Source: Methylosinus sporium (GTDB taxonomy: Bacteria > Pseudomonadota > Alphaproteobacteria > Rhizobiales > Beijerinckiaceae). Taken from it: 64,000 nucleotides of DNA. The first letter of the stretch is position 1; each line of letters begins with the position of its first letter. This document shows positions 49,054 through 58,216 of this stretch, one piece after another. The position numbers were made by a program, and so were the translations under genes. The stretch lies in the NCBI RefSeq assembly GCF_003113265.1, contig NZ_PUIV01000021.1, positions 1-64,000 of the forward strand, given 5' to 3'. The notes under the pieces were generated by a model. The model did not search any database. It was not told where the DNA came from and worked only from the letters and a program-made list of their open reading frames with translations.

Positions 49054-52000
49054 ATGACAGAGGCATTTCCCTGGAGCTTCAAAGGCATACATCACGAGAC
49101 CCGCGATGTCGCACGCGCTGCGGCGCGGCGCTCGGGCAAGAGCCTTTCGGATTGGCTCGATGATGTGATCCAAGAAAAAGCGCAAGAAAAAGCGCATATC
49201 GACGACCGTTCCTTCGCCGTCGACGATGACGATTCGTCCGCTCCGGCGCGTCGCCGCGCGCTGCGCTCCCGCATGTACGGCCGCAATGATCGCGGCCGAC
49301 TGCGCCGCGACGCTTCGCCGAGGCGCGATTTGCGCGAGGAGGAGCCGGATGAGGATTTCCGCCCGGCTTCGATTCGCAGCCGCGGCCGCGGCGATGTGGA
49401 CGCCAAAGCCATCGTCGACGACGCCGTCGCCCTTTTCGAGCGGCGCTCCGCCGAGAGCGAGCGCAAGACCGCGAACGCCCTCTCCGGCCTCGCCAGGCTG
49501 ATCGATCGCAACCATTCGAGCCGGGCGCGGCTCGGCGACGATATCGGCGCCGTGATGGAGCGGCTCGGCCATATAGAAGAGCGCATCTCCACCCGTCCCG
49601 ACGAAGGCGTGAAGCCGATCCGCAACGCTCTGGCGCGGCTCGAGGCGCGCATCGACAGCCTCTCGAGCGACGACCGCGCCTATGAGTTCGAGAGCGCGCT
49701 CGGCGCGCTCGACCAGCGGCTCGCCGATATCGCCGCGCGACTCGACGAGGAGGCCGAGGACCGGCGCCGCGCCGCGGAGGCGCGCCGTCGACAGGAGAGC
49801 GACGAGAGCGCGCGCGACAATCGCGAGAGCGAGAGGCGGCAGGAACGCGAGCGTCGCGCTGCGACGCGGCGTCCGCTCGCCGACGCCGTCGCCGAAATCA
49901 CCGAACGCCAGCGCGCGCTCGGCGAGCAGATCGGCGCCCGCGAGGCGGAAGTCGTCCGGCCGGCGATCGAGGCGCGGCCGGCGATCTTCGACGGTCTCGC
50001 CGAATCCATCGAGGCGCTCTCGCGCCAGCTCGCGGCGACGCGCGCCGAGCAGAACGTCCAAGGCGAGCAGCAGGCGGCCGTCGTCGCCCAGATCGATCTT
50101 CTGCGCTGCGATCTCGAGGGCCTCTCCCGCGCCCTCGTCGATCTCGCGCCGCGCGCCTCCGTCGCCGCCGTCGAATCCGCTCTGCGCGAGCTGACCGAGT
50201 GCGTCGCGGCGCAGCGTCACTATGGCGTCGAGGAAATCGTGTTGGCGCCGATCGAGCGCCTCACCGCCGATCTCGTCTCGGTCTTGCGCGATCTCGATCC
50301 GAGCCGGGTCGTCAACGTCCTCTATGAGGAAGTGCGGGCGCTGAACGAAAAGCTCGCCGAGCAGCACGCCGCCGGCGGCGCCGATCGCGCCGCCCTCGAC
50401 GAGATCGCCGGCGAGACGCGCGAAATTCACGAGCTGCTGAAGGCGGTCGCGCGCCGTCCGCTGCCGATCGAGAAGCTCGAGGCCGGCATCGCCGCGCTGA
50501 CGTCGCAGGTCGACGAGCTCAGCGCCGGCGTCAATGTCGCGACGGCCAAGGATGTGAGCGAGCTCGTGCAGAGCATTCGCTCCATCGTCTCCACCGAGAT
50601 CGGCGGCTCCTTCGCCGCGCTCGAGCGCCGGCTCGAATATTTCGCAGCCAAGCTCGACAACATCTCGACGAAATCGGGCGGCGGCAAGCGCTTCGACGAG
50701 ATCAACGAGCGCATCGAGCAGGTCCACAAATCGCTCGCCGCGCGCATAGAGCGCAGCGGCGCGGGCGTCGACGTCGATCAGGTCCAGCAGCTCTTCGCCT
50801 CCTTCGCCAAAAAGATCGACGCGGCGGCCGAAGCCAAGATCGTCCATCCCGTGGATGAACTCGGCCGCAAGATCGAGAAGCTCGAGCAGCGTCTCCACCA
50901 GCCCGCCGCTCCCGCGCAGCAATCCGCCGATGCGGAGCAATTGCGCGAGATCGCCAAGAATATGGACGAGCTGCGCGCGGAGATGAAACGCAAGCGCGGC
51001 GGCTCCGGCGTCGATCCCAATCAGTTCGAGCGGCTGTTCGCCTCGCTGGCCGAGAAGATCGACGCGGCGACAGAGGCAAGAATCGTTCATCCGGGCTTCG
51101 ACGAGCTCGGCCGCAAGATCGAGAAGCTCGAGCAGCGTTTGCAGCCGGTCGCCGCCGGCGCGCAGAAATCGGCGGGCTCGGAGCAATTGCGGGCGCTCGC
51201 CGAGCGTATCGACCATGTCCACGCCGAGCTCGCGGCGCGCATCGATTCGACTGCGCGCCGGCGCGCCGACGACGCCAATCTGCAATTGGCGGAACTGGTC
51301 GGGCAGCTCGCGCAGAAGATGGACGCGGCGCTCGATCCGGACGCCGACCGCACCACTTTCACCGCGCTGGAAGCGCAGATCGGCCGACTGGCGGAGCGGC
51401 TCGACCGCTCCGATATCAACGCCGATTCCTTCTCCGCCATAGAGCGCGCCCTCGGCGCGCTGGCGACCAAAGTCGAGGAGACGCGCAGTTCCACCATGCG
51501 CGTCGCCGAGATCGCCGCGCGCGAGGCCGCGCAGGATGCGCTGCGCGACGCGACCGCCCTTAACGGCGTTCCTGGCGGATTGCAGGAGGCGCTGGAAAAG
51601 GAGCTCTCCGAGCTCCGCAATTTCCAGGACGAGGCCGGCCATCGCACCAATCAGACGCTCGCCGCCGTCCATGAGACGCTGCAGCGCGTCGTCGAACGTC
51701 TCTCCATGTTCGAGGACGAGCTGACCGATCTGCGCAAGGCCAAGCCGGTCGCCGTCGAGGCCCCGCCCCGCGCCGCGGCGCGGGTGAAGCCGGCGGCGCC
51801 GGTCGGCGACGTCGAGGACATGCTGCTGGAGCCGGGCGAGCGCCGTCCGCGCCGCGAGCCGACGATTTCCCGCGAGAATGATCGCTCCGGCTCGGTGCAG
51901 CAGGATTTCATCGCGGCCGCGCGCCGCGCCGCCCAGCAGGCCGCGGTCGACGCCCAGGCCGCCGCGGCGCAGGGCAAAGCGGCGCAAGGCAAGGCGGCCA

Positions 52001-53229
52001 AGAAGATCGCCGCCGAGCAGAAGCAGGAGCCCGAGCGAGTCGCGGCGACGGGCGGCGGAGTGGGCGCGGCGCTGCAATCGCGGCGTCGGCCGCTGCTGCT
52101 CGGCGTCGGCGTGCTGGTGCTGCTCTATGGCGCCTATCAGATCGCCCGCGTCACGCTCGACGATCCGGCGCCGCAGGCCTCCGCCATTCAGGCGGAGCCG
52201 AACGAGGCGACCGCCTCCGTCCCGGCCGAGAAATCGGCGCCGGAAGCCGCCGCGCCCGCGCCTTCCGCCAAGGACGCCGCCGCGGAGCCGAGCGCTCCCG
52301 CCGCCGCGACTTCCGCTCCCGCGGCGCTCTCCGCGGCGGAGCCCGCCGCCAAAGCGCCGGCCCTCTCTCCGAAACCGCTCGGCGTCCCCTCGCTCGCGCC
52401 CGGAGCTTCGGGCGTCGGCTCCTTCTCGCCCAATCCGCAGGTTCCGGCCCCCGGACGTTTCGGCGCGCAGACCATCGATCCTCTGCCGGTCGGCGCGATC
52501 GGAACGCCGGCGGCGACCGCCCCCGTGACGCCGCGCCAGGATGTGTTCGCGACCATCAAGGAGATCGCCGCCTCCGGCGACGCCCATGCGCAATATGAGC
52601 TCGGCCTGCGCTATGCGGAGGGCCGCGGCGGCGCGCCGCGCGATCCCAAGCTCGCCTTCCAATGGTTCGAGAAGGCGGCCGACAAGGGCTTCGCCCCGGC
52701 GCAATATCGGCTCGGCTCCATCTATGAGAAGGGTATGGGCGTCGAGCGCGACTACGCCAAGGCGCTCTCCTGGTACAAGCGCGCCGCCGACGCCGGCAAC
52801 GCCCGCGCCATGCATAATCTCGCCGTGCTCTTCGCCGGCGGCGGCGACGGCAAGCCGGACTACGACCAGGCGGCGCAATGGTTCCGCAAGGCGGCCGAAT
52901 ATGGCGTGCGCGACAGCCAGTTCAATCTGGCCATTCTCTGCGCCCGCGGCCTCGGCGTTCCGCAGAATCTGACGCAATCCTATCTGTGGTTCGCCGCCGC
53001 CGCCGCGCAGGGCGACGAGGACGCCGCCAAGAAGCGCGACGAGGTGCGCGCTCGGCTCGACTCCAAGGACATGGCGGCCGCCAAAGCCCTCGTCGACGGC
53101 TTCCATCCCAAGCAGCCGGACAGCGCCGCCAATGACGCGCCGCCGCCGCCCGGCGGCTGGGAGAACGCCAAGGCGCCAGCCAAGCCGGAGGGAAAGCCCG
53201 TCGGCAAGCCGAAAGTCTCGGCGCTCTGA
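49054..53229 (+). CDS. PodJ-like polar organiser with coiled coil, TM segment and SEL1 repeats
   Basis: The 1391-residue protein has the architecture of the alphaproteobacterial polar localisation factor PodJ. A short N-terminal segment (HETRDVARAAARRSGKSLSDW) is followed by a long Glu/Arg/Ala-rich cytoplasmic coiled-coil region (about 110-930), a Pro/Ala-rich stretch, a membrane segment at about 1013-1029 (LLLGVGVLVLLYGAYQI), a Pro/Ala-rich periplasmic linker and four SEL1 repeats (about 1165-1320). The coiled-coil part contains an 81-residue tandem repeat. There is no C-terminal peptidoglycan-binding domain. Likely role: recruiting proteins to a cell pole or growth zone. An intrinsic terminator follows. 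Confidence 0.85.
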   Translation: MTEAFPWSFKGIHHETRDVARAAARRSGKSLSDWLDDVIQEKAQEKAHIDDRSFAVDDDDSSAPARRRALRSRMYGRNDRGRLRRDASPRRDLREEEPDEDFRPASIRSRGRGDVDAKAIVDDAVALFERRSAESERKTANALSGLARLIDRNHSSRARLGDDIGAVMERLGHIEERISTRPDEGVKPIRNALARLEARIDSLSSDDRAYEFESALGALDQRLADIAARLDEEAEDRRRAAEARRRQESDESARDNRESERRQERERRAATRRPLADAVAEITERQRALGEQIGAREAEVVRPAIEARPAIFDGLAESIEALSRQLAATRAEQNVQGEQQAAVVAQIDLLRCDLEGLSRALVDLAPRASVAAVESALRELTECVAAQRHYGVEEIVLAPIERLTADLVSVLRDLDPSRVVNVLYEEVRALNEKLAEQHAAGGADRAALDEIAGETREIHELLKAVARRPLPIEKLEAGIAALTSQVDELSAGVNVATAKDVSELVQSIRSIVSTEIGGSFAALERRLEYFAAKLDNISTKSGGGKRFDEINERIEQVHKSLAARIERSGAGVDVDQVQQLFASFAKKIDAAAEAKIVHPVDELGRKIEKLEQRLHQPAAPAQQSADAEQLREIAKNMDELRAEMKRKRGGSGVDPNQFERLFASLAEKIDAATEARIVHPGFDELGRKIEKLEQRLQPVAAGAQKSAGSEQLRALAERIDHVHAELAARIDSTARRRADDANLQLAELVGQLAQKMDAALDPDADRTTFTALEAQIGRLAERLDRSDINADSFSAIERALGALATKVEETRSSTMRVAEIAAREAAQDALRDATALNGVPGGLQEALEKELSELRNFQDEAGHRTNQTLAAVHETLQRVVERLSMFEDELTDLRKAKPVAVEAPPRAAARVKPAAPVGDVEDMLLEPGERRPRREPTISRENDRSGSVQQDFIAAARRAAQQAAVDAQAAAAQGKAAQGKAAKKIAAEQKQEPERVAATGGGVGAALQSRRRPLLLGVGVLVLLYGAYQIARVTLDDPAPQASAIQAEPNEATASVPAEKSAPEAAAPAPSAKDAAAEPSAPAAATSAPAALSAAEPAAKAPALSPKPLGVPSLAPGASGVGSFSPNPQVPAPGRFGAQTIDPLPVGAIGTPAATAPVTPRQDVFATIKEIAASGDAHAQYELGLRYAEGRGGAPRDPKLAFQWFEKAADKGFAPAQYRLGSIYEKGMGVERDYAKALSWYKRAADAGNARAMHNLAVLFAGGGDGKPDYDQAAQWFRKAAEYGVRDSQFNLAILCARGLGVPQNLTQSYLWFAAAAAQGDEDAAKKRDEVRARLDSKDMAAAKALVDGFHPKQPDSAANDAPPPPGGWENAKAPAKPEGKPVGKPKVSAL
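50779..51264 (+). repeat. 81-residue tandem repeat inside PodJ-like gene
   Basis: Two 243-bp units (50779-51021 and 51022-51264) encode near-identical segments; both contain LFAS(F/L)A(K/E)KIDAA and DELGRKIEKLEQRL. A degenerate earlier unit ends in SGAGVDVD just upstream, matching GGSGVDPN at the end of the first unit. The spacing keeps the reading frame and coiled-coil phase, pointing to internal duplication during evolution of the rod-like region. Confidence 0.75.
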
Positions 53230-53269
53230 AGTCCCTGTGTCGCCGCGGCGACAGGCGGACAGAATTCGA

Positions 53270-53296
53270 CGCCTCGCGCCAGCCGCGGGGCGTTTT
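53270..53296 (+). terminator. Intrinsic terminator after PodJ-like gene
   Basis: CGCCTCGCG (53270-53278) and CGCGGGGCG (53284-53292) pair with one G-U-type mismatch around a 5-base loop and are followed directly by TTTT (53293-53296), 41 bp after the stop. A second perfect palindrome, TGTCGCCGCGGCGACA, lies at 53238-53253 just before it. Confidence 0.65.
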
Positions 53297-53336
53297 GCCT
53301 CTTGACGCTTCTTCCGCCATTGCCGACCCTGGCGCC

Positions 53337-53732
53337 ATGGCGAAGTTTCGGCCCGGCCTGTGGCGGCTCGCGCGCGCTCTCCTCACCAGGGGGATGGCGG
53401 CTCTGCTGCTGATTCAGATCGTCGCCCTCGCCTTTTCCGAGAGTCGTCCCGCGCCGATGGAGCCAGAGCTCGCCGCGGCGAACCGCCTCTGCAGCGTGAC
53501 GCCCGACGGCGGCCATGCGCCGACCGCGCCCGACCAGCCCGGCCATTGCCTCTATTGCCCGCTCTCCTACGCCCATGGCGACGCCGAGCTGCCGGCGCTG
53601 GCGGCGGCGACGCTGCTCCAGCTGCTGCCGCGCGACGCCGCGGCGACGGGCGGCGTAGTGGAGATCGACGCGCGGCCGGTGGCCGGAGCGACCGGCTTCC
53701 GGCAGTTTTCGCGCGCGCCGCCGCGCGCCTGA
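53337..53732 (+). CDS. Small exported protein with HCxxCP motif (DUF2946-like)
   Basis: The 131-residue product has one N-terminal hydrophobic segment (about residues 16-33, a signal or anchor) and a conserved-looking GHCLYCPLSYAHG motif around residue 70. Small proteins with an N-terminal hydrophobic segment and a central His/Cys-x2-Cys motif are typical of the DUF2946 group, found near metal-uptake genes. Start ATG 53337 is preferred over the upstream TTG 53295. The gene lies 138 bp upstream of the FecI-type sigma factor on the same strand. A role in metal handling is an inference from motif and neighbours; the family call is tentative. Confidence 0.65.
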   Translation: MAKFRPGLWRLARALLTRGMAALLLIQIVALAFSESRPAPMEPELAAANRLCSVTPDGGHAPTAPDQPGHCLYCPLSYAHGDAELPALAAATLLQLLPRDAAATGGVVEIDARPVAGATGFRQFSRAPPRA

Positions 53733-53870
53733 GCGCCAGCAGGCGGCCAGACCTCTCCCGGCCCGCGGCCGCCGACCTCCGACACGATTCCAGGCTCTCG
53801 CATCGACGCGCTCGCAACGCCGAACCGGCGTGCGATTCCAGCCGCGCCGCTCCGCCGCCGAAAGGCGATC

Positions 53871-54371
53871 ATGCCCGATCAGAAGTCCGACCGTTTTCGC
53901 GAGCTGTTTCGCCGCAACAAGCGCGCGCTGCTCGACTATTTCAAGCGCCGCGTAGGGCCGGAGAACGCTTCCGACCTGCTGCAGGAGACTTTCGTGCGCG
54001 CGATCCGCCGAGACGAATTCGAGAATGTCGCCGATCCGCCCGCCTTTCTGAAGCAGATCGCCATAAATCTCACGCGCGACTTCGCTCGCCGCCGCGACAG
54101 CGAGGCCAAATATTTCATCCCCGGCGACGCGCCCGAGGAGATTGAGGAGCCCGCCGTGGCGCCGGACGCGCTCTATGAGACGGAGGAGCTCGCCCGCCGC
54201 CTCATGGAGGCGATAGAGGCGCTGCCGCCCAAATGCCGGCAGGCTTTCGTCATGCGCCGCTTCGAGGACCTCGGCCATGAGGAGATCGCCGCGCGCATGG
54301 GCGTCTCCCGCAATATGGTGGAAAAGCATCTGCGGCTCGCCATGGAGCGCTGCCGGGCGGCGCTCGATTGA
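53871..54371 (+). CDS. ECF sigma factor, FecI type
   Basis: A 166-residue extracytoplasmic-function sigma factor. Region 2 (residues about 10-75, with ASDLLQETFVRAI) and region 4 with a helix-turn-helix (LGHEEIAARMGVSRNMVEKHL) are both present and there are no additional domains. It should direct RNA polymerase to the receptor gene downstream. Directly followed by a FecR-type anti-sigma gene and a TonB receptor with an STN signalling domain: the standard surface-signalling set for metal-chelate uptake. Confidence 0.92.
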   Translation: MPDQKSDRFRELFRRNKRALLDYFKRRVGPENASDLLQETFVRAIRRDEFENVADPPAFLKQIAINLTRDFARRRDSEAKYFIPGDAPEEIEEPAVAPDALYETEELARRLMEAIEALPPKCRQAFVMRRFEDLGHEEIAARMGVSRNMVEKHLRLAMERCRAALD

Positions 54372-54449
54372 CGGCGCCGACCTCCCCTTTTGCAGGATCG
54401 GCGCGTCCTATCCTATGAGAGCCCCATTCTCGAGACCTCTGCGGAGACC

Positions 54450-55397
54450 ATGAGCGAGGACGACGCCCCGGGCGAAGCGCAATTGGAGCGAAGGCGCGCC
54501 GCCATCGCCTGGTGGATGCGGCTCGACTCGGGCGCCACGACGCCAGCGGAGCGCGAGGCCTTCGCCGCCTGGCTGACCGCGGAGCCCGCCAATAAGGTCG
54601 CCTTCGACGATATCTGCCGCCTGTGGGGCGATCTGGAAATTTTGCGCCCGCGCCTCCAACCGGCGGCGAAGCCCCGGCCGCGTTTCACCCGGCCGGGGCT
54701 TCGCGCCGCGGCGGCTGTGGCCGGCCTCGCTCTGGCGCTCGCCCTCTCCTATGACGAATTGTCGATCCGCTGGCGCGCCGGCCACCTCACCGAAACCGGC
54801 GAGCTGCGCAGCCTCCTCCTCGAGGATGGCTCGCGCGTGGAGCTCGGCCCCGACTCCGCTCTGGAGACGAATTTCGCCGGCGGCGAGCGGCGCGTGACGC
54901 TGCTGCGGGGCGAGGCCTGGTTCGCCGTGGCGCCCGACGCCGCCCGGCCCTTTTCGGTCGCCACTCCGGCGGGAACGGCGACCGCGCTCGGCACCGCCTT
55001 CGACGTCTCGATCCAGGGCGCGCGCACGGAAGTCACAGTGACCGAGCATCGCGTGCGGCTTTCGGGCGCCGGCCCGAGCGTCATCGTCGAGGAAGGCGCA
55101 CAGAGCGCCTTCGCGCCGGGCGTGGCGGCGGTGTCGCCCTATCCGGTCGATACGGATCAGGTGACGGCCTGGCGGCGCGGCAAGCTCATCTTCGACGACA
55201 AGCCGCTCGCCGAGGTGCTGGCGACCCTCTCGCGCTATCGCCGCGGATATATCGCGCTCGTCGACCCTAGCCTGCGCGGGCGGCGCGTGACCGGCGTCTT
55301 CGAGACCCGCGACCCCGAGGCGGCGTTGCGCGCTATCCAAAAATCGCTCGGACTTCGCGCCGTCTCTCTCGGCTTCGTCACGCTGATCGGAGGCTGA
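54450..55397 (+). CDS. FecR-type anti-sigma factor
   Basis: The 315-residue protein has an N-terminal cytoplasmic DUF4880/FecR_N segment (AIAWWMRLDSGATTPAEREAFAAWL), one membrane segment near residue 90 (LRAAAAVAGLALALALSYDEL) and a periplasmic FecR domain (RLLLEDGSRVELGPDSAL-like, then LLRGEAWFAV). It holds the sigma factor inactive until the STN domain of the loaded receptor signals. Start ATG 54450 has GGAG just upstream; the frame is open to 54390 (TTG). It lies 78 bp after the sigma gene and 108 bp before the receptor gene. Confidence 0.92.
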   Translation: MSEDDAPGEAQLERRRAAIAWWMRLDSGATTPAEREAFAAWLTAEPANKVAFDDICRLWGDLEILRPRLQPAAKPRPRFTRPGLRAAAAVAGLALALALSYDELSIRWRAGHLTETGELRSLLLEDGSRVELGPDSALETNFAGGERRVTLLRGEAWFAVAPDAARPFSVATPAGTATALGTAFDVSIQGARTEVTVTEHRVRLSGAGPSVIVEEGAQSAFAPGVAAVSPYPVDTDQVTAWRRGKLIFDDKPLAEVLATLSRYRRGYIALVDPSLRGRRVTGVFETRDPEAALRAIQKSLGLRAVSLGFVTLIGG

Positions 55398-55505
55398 GAG
55401 GAGCAGCGCAAAAAACTTCATCGATCGACCTCCTCGCCGGAGGCCGTGCCGCGTCCAACTCGGTGAGGGGACGTTCGAGCCCCCGAAAAGATGCGAGGGG
55501 CGCCG

Positions 55506-58109
55506 ATGGCGAGACGGGTTTCGAGGCGGAGCGGCGGCGACGCCGGGAGTGCGATCATGGGCGCGACGGCGCTGGCCACAGTGTTGAGCGCATTGGCGAT
55601 CGGCGGCGCCGACGACGCCCGCGCCCATGCGCAAATGCCGGACAAAGAGATCGTCGAGATCGTCCGCGCCTATTCGATTCCCGCAGGCCGCATGTCGACG
55701 GCGCTGACGCGCCTCGCCGATACGAGCGGCGTGCTGATCGTCTATGACACGACGCTGACGCGGACGCTGACGACGCGCGGGCTCGAGGGAACGCATACGC
55801 TGAACGCCGCGCTGGAAAAGCTGCTGTCCGGCTCGGGGCTGAATTACGAGGTGGCGGCGGACGGAAATTCCGTGCTGATCGTGCTGGCGCAAAACGCGGG
55901 GCAGCGCAATGACGCGGGTGGGGCGGAACCGCTGCCGACGATCGACATCGGCGCGGAGGACGGGCGACGGGCCAAGGAGCGAGGCGGCCCTGGGCGTAGC
56001 GGCTCCGGCGGTCCCTCGCGCGAGACGGGCTACGCCCGCTCCTCGACGACGAGCGCCACGCGAACCGACACGCCGCTGATCGACACGCCGCAATCGGTGC
56101 AGGTGGTGCCGCGCGAGGTCATTCGCGACCGCCAGATTCTCAACGTGCTCGAGGCGGCGCAGAACGTCTCCGGCGTGCAGGCCGACAACTCGGGACGTTT
56201 CTACGACGACTTCCTCATCCGCGGCTTCAGCAGCGGCTATGGCCACACCTATCGCAACGGATTGCGCATCGACGGAACCGGCGGCGCGGTCGACATGGCT
56301 TTCACCGATCGCGTCGAGGTGGTGAAAGGCCCAGCCTCCATGCTCTACGGACGCATCGAGCCCGGCGGCTTCGTCAATGTCGTCACCAAGCGGCCGCAGG
56401 AGGAATTCGCGGCGACGCTCGACACGCAATTCGGGAGCTGGGGCCTCTCGCGCACCATCGCCGACGTCACCGGCCCGATCGACGATCAAAAAACCGTGCT
56501 CTACCGGGTGATGGGCGTCTATGACCGCGCCGATTCTTTCGTGAATTTCAACCATCGGAACAATGGCGCGGCGGCGCTCTATCTCACCTTCCGTCCCACC
56601 GAAAACTTCGAAGCCAATGTGCAATTCGAGCACTATGAGCAGATGAAGTCGATCCGACCCGGTCAGATTCCAGTCAATCTGCTCTATGACGATCTCGGCA
56701 AGCCGCTCACGATACGAGGCTTCAACGATCGACCGGCCAATCTCCCGAGACGCTATAATCAGGCCGATCCCGAATACTGGTCGCAATTTCCCTATGTCGT
56801 CCATCGCACCGTCTACGCCTTCGACTGGACATGGCGCCTCGCCGACAAATGGAAGGTGACGAACGCCTTTCACTATGTCGACGCCCATGAGAATCAGAAC
56901 GCGATCTTCAACGCGGGATTCGATGGCGTCACCCTGAATCGCAGCTTCTACGCCGGAGTCGTGAAGCGTTATCAGCTCTCGACCAATCTCAATCTGATCG
57001 GCGAGATCGACACGGGGCCGATCCATCATGCGCTCCTCGCCGGCGTCGACTGGTTCCATTATGGCGACGACTGGCCGAGCACGGGATGGCTCTCGTCCTT
57101 TCCGTCGCTGAATGTATGGACGCCGTCCTACAGAGGGGTCGGGCCGCTCATGCATTACACAGCCGATCTCGGCCGCAACAACACGCTTTTTGCGAGCCGC
57201 TGGCAGAATTTCGGCGCCTATGTGCAGGACCAGATCAGCTTCCTCGACGACCGCGTGCATCTTCTTCTCGGCGGCCGCTACGACAAGGCCGAGGAGCGCT
57301 ACGGCACGACCTACGGCAGCGATTCCGCCGAATGCTATCCCGCCTGCTCGCCTTTTCCGCTCGACCGTTACGCCGATAAGACGCCGCTGTCGCCACGCGC
57401 CGGGCTTCTCGTCAAGCTCGATCGCGACACCTCTCTCTACGGCAGTTACACGCGCTCCGCCGGGACGAACAATGGCAAGAGCTCGGGGGGAGATATCTAC
57501 CCGCCGGAGCGCGGGCTGCAATGGGAAGTCGGCGTCAAGAAGCTCTGGATGGACGGACGCCTGTCGACGAGCCTCGCCCTATTCGATCTGCGCAAGAAGA
57601 ATGTGTTGCAGTCCGATCCGTTCAACCCCGCCTTCTCTCTCGCCGTCGGCGAGGTGACGAGCCGCGGAATCGAATTCGACATCGCTGGCCAAGTCACCGA
57701 GAATCTGAGCGTCATCGGCAGCTACACCTTCAACTCGGTGAAGATCACCGACGACAATGACAATGGCAATGTCGGCAAGCGCTATTATGGCGCCGCGCCC
57801 AATGTCGGCAGCCTCTGGGCGAAATGGGACACTGCCCCCGGCGCGCGCGAAGGCTTCGAATTCGGCGCCGGCTTCTATGCGATGGATCGCCGCTATGGCA
57901 GCAATGACAACAGCTGGTATATGCCGGCCTATGTGAAATTCGACGCCATGGCGTCCTGGCGCACGGTCATCGCCGGACATGACGTCGCCTTCCGATTCAA
58001 CGTCAAGAATATCGGCGATGCGCGCTATTTCGAGAACAGCAATGGATACAACTCGGCCGCCTATGGCGCGCCGCGCACCTTCCTCGGGCAGGTGAGCTTC
58101 AAATGGTGA
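55506..58109 (+). CDS. TonB-dependent siderophore-type receptor with STN domain
   Basis: The 867-residue outer-membrane receptor has a signal peptide (cleavage near ARAHAQ), an N-terminal STN signalling domain (about 45-120: SIPAGRMSTALTRLADTSGV, then LLSGSGLNYEV), a linker, a plug domain (DTPQSVQVVPREVI and RGFSSGYGHTYRNGLRI-type signatures) and a 22-strand barrel ending in Trp. The STN domain identifies it as a transducer, matching the FecI/FecR pair upstream. Likely substrates are Fe(III)-siderophores or another metal chelate. Start 55506 has a GAGGGG ribosome site; ATG 55491 is an alternative. A PepSY membrane protein follows. Confidence 0.92.
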   Translation: MARRVSRRSGGDAGSAIMGATALATVLSALAIGGADDARAHAQMPDKEIVEIVRAYSIPAGRMSTALTRLADTSGVLIVYDTTLTRTLTTRGLEGTHTLNAALEKLLSGSGLNYEVAADGNSVLIVLAQNAGQRNDAGGAEPLPTIDIGAEDGRRAKERGGPGRSGSGGPSRETGYARSSTTSATRTDTPLIDTPQSVQVVPREVIRDRQILNVLEAAQNVSGVQADNSGRFYDDFLIRGFSSGYGHTYRNGLRIDGTGGAVDMAFTDRVEVVKGPASMLYGRIEPGGFVNVVTKRPQEEFAATLDTQFGSWGLSRTIADVTGPIDDQKTVLYRVMGVYDRADSFVNFNHRNNGAAALYLTFRPTENFEANVQFEHYEQMKSIRPGQIPVNLLYDDLGKPLTIRGFNDRPANLPRRYNQADPEYWSQFPYVVHRTVYAFDWTWRLADKWKVTNAFHYVDAHENQNAIFNAGFDGVTLNRSFYAGVVKRYQLSTNLNLIGEIDTGPIHHALLAGVDWFHYGDDWPSTGWLSSFPSLNVWTPSYRGVGPLMHYTADLGRNNTLFASRWQNFGAYVQDQISFLDDRVHLLLGGRYDKAEERYGTTYGSDSAECYPACSPFPLDRYADKTPLSPRAGLLVKLDRDTSLYGSYTRSAGTNNGKSSGGDIYPPERGLQWEVGVKKLWMDGRLSTSLALFDLRKKNVLQSDPFNPAFSLAVGEVTSRGIEFDIAGQVTENLSVIGSYTFNSVKITDDNDNGNVGKRYYGAAPNVGSLWAKWDTAPGAREGFEFGAGFYAMDRRYGSNDNSWYMPAYVKFDAMASWRTVIAGHDVAFRFNVKNIGDARYFENSNGYNSAAYGAPRTFLGQVSFKW

Positions 58110-58216
58110 CGCGCCGGCCATAGTCGCGAAGAGCGTAGCGACCATCGAGCGACCGCCTTACGGCGCCGAGTCGCCGCGCTTCCGACGACGGCGGCGATTC
58201 GAGAGAAGGACAGGAC

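Noticed and set aside
48733-53106. 1457-codon open frame antisense to the PodJ-like gene
   Set aside because: It is a codon-bias shadow: the protein is low-complexity Arg/Ala/Leu/Gly-rich, matches no family and lies fully opposite a gene with clear coiled-coil, TM and SEL1 features.
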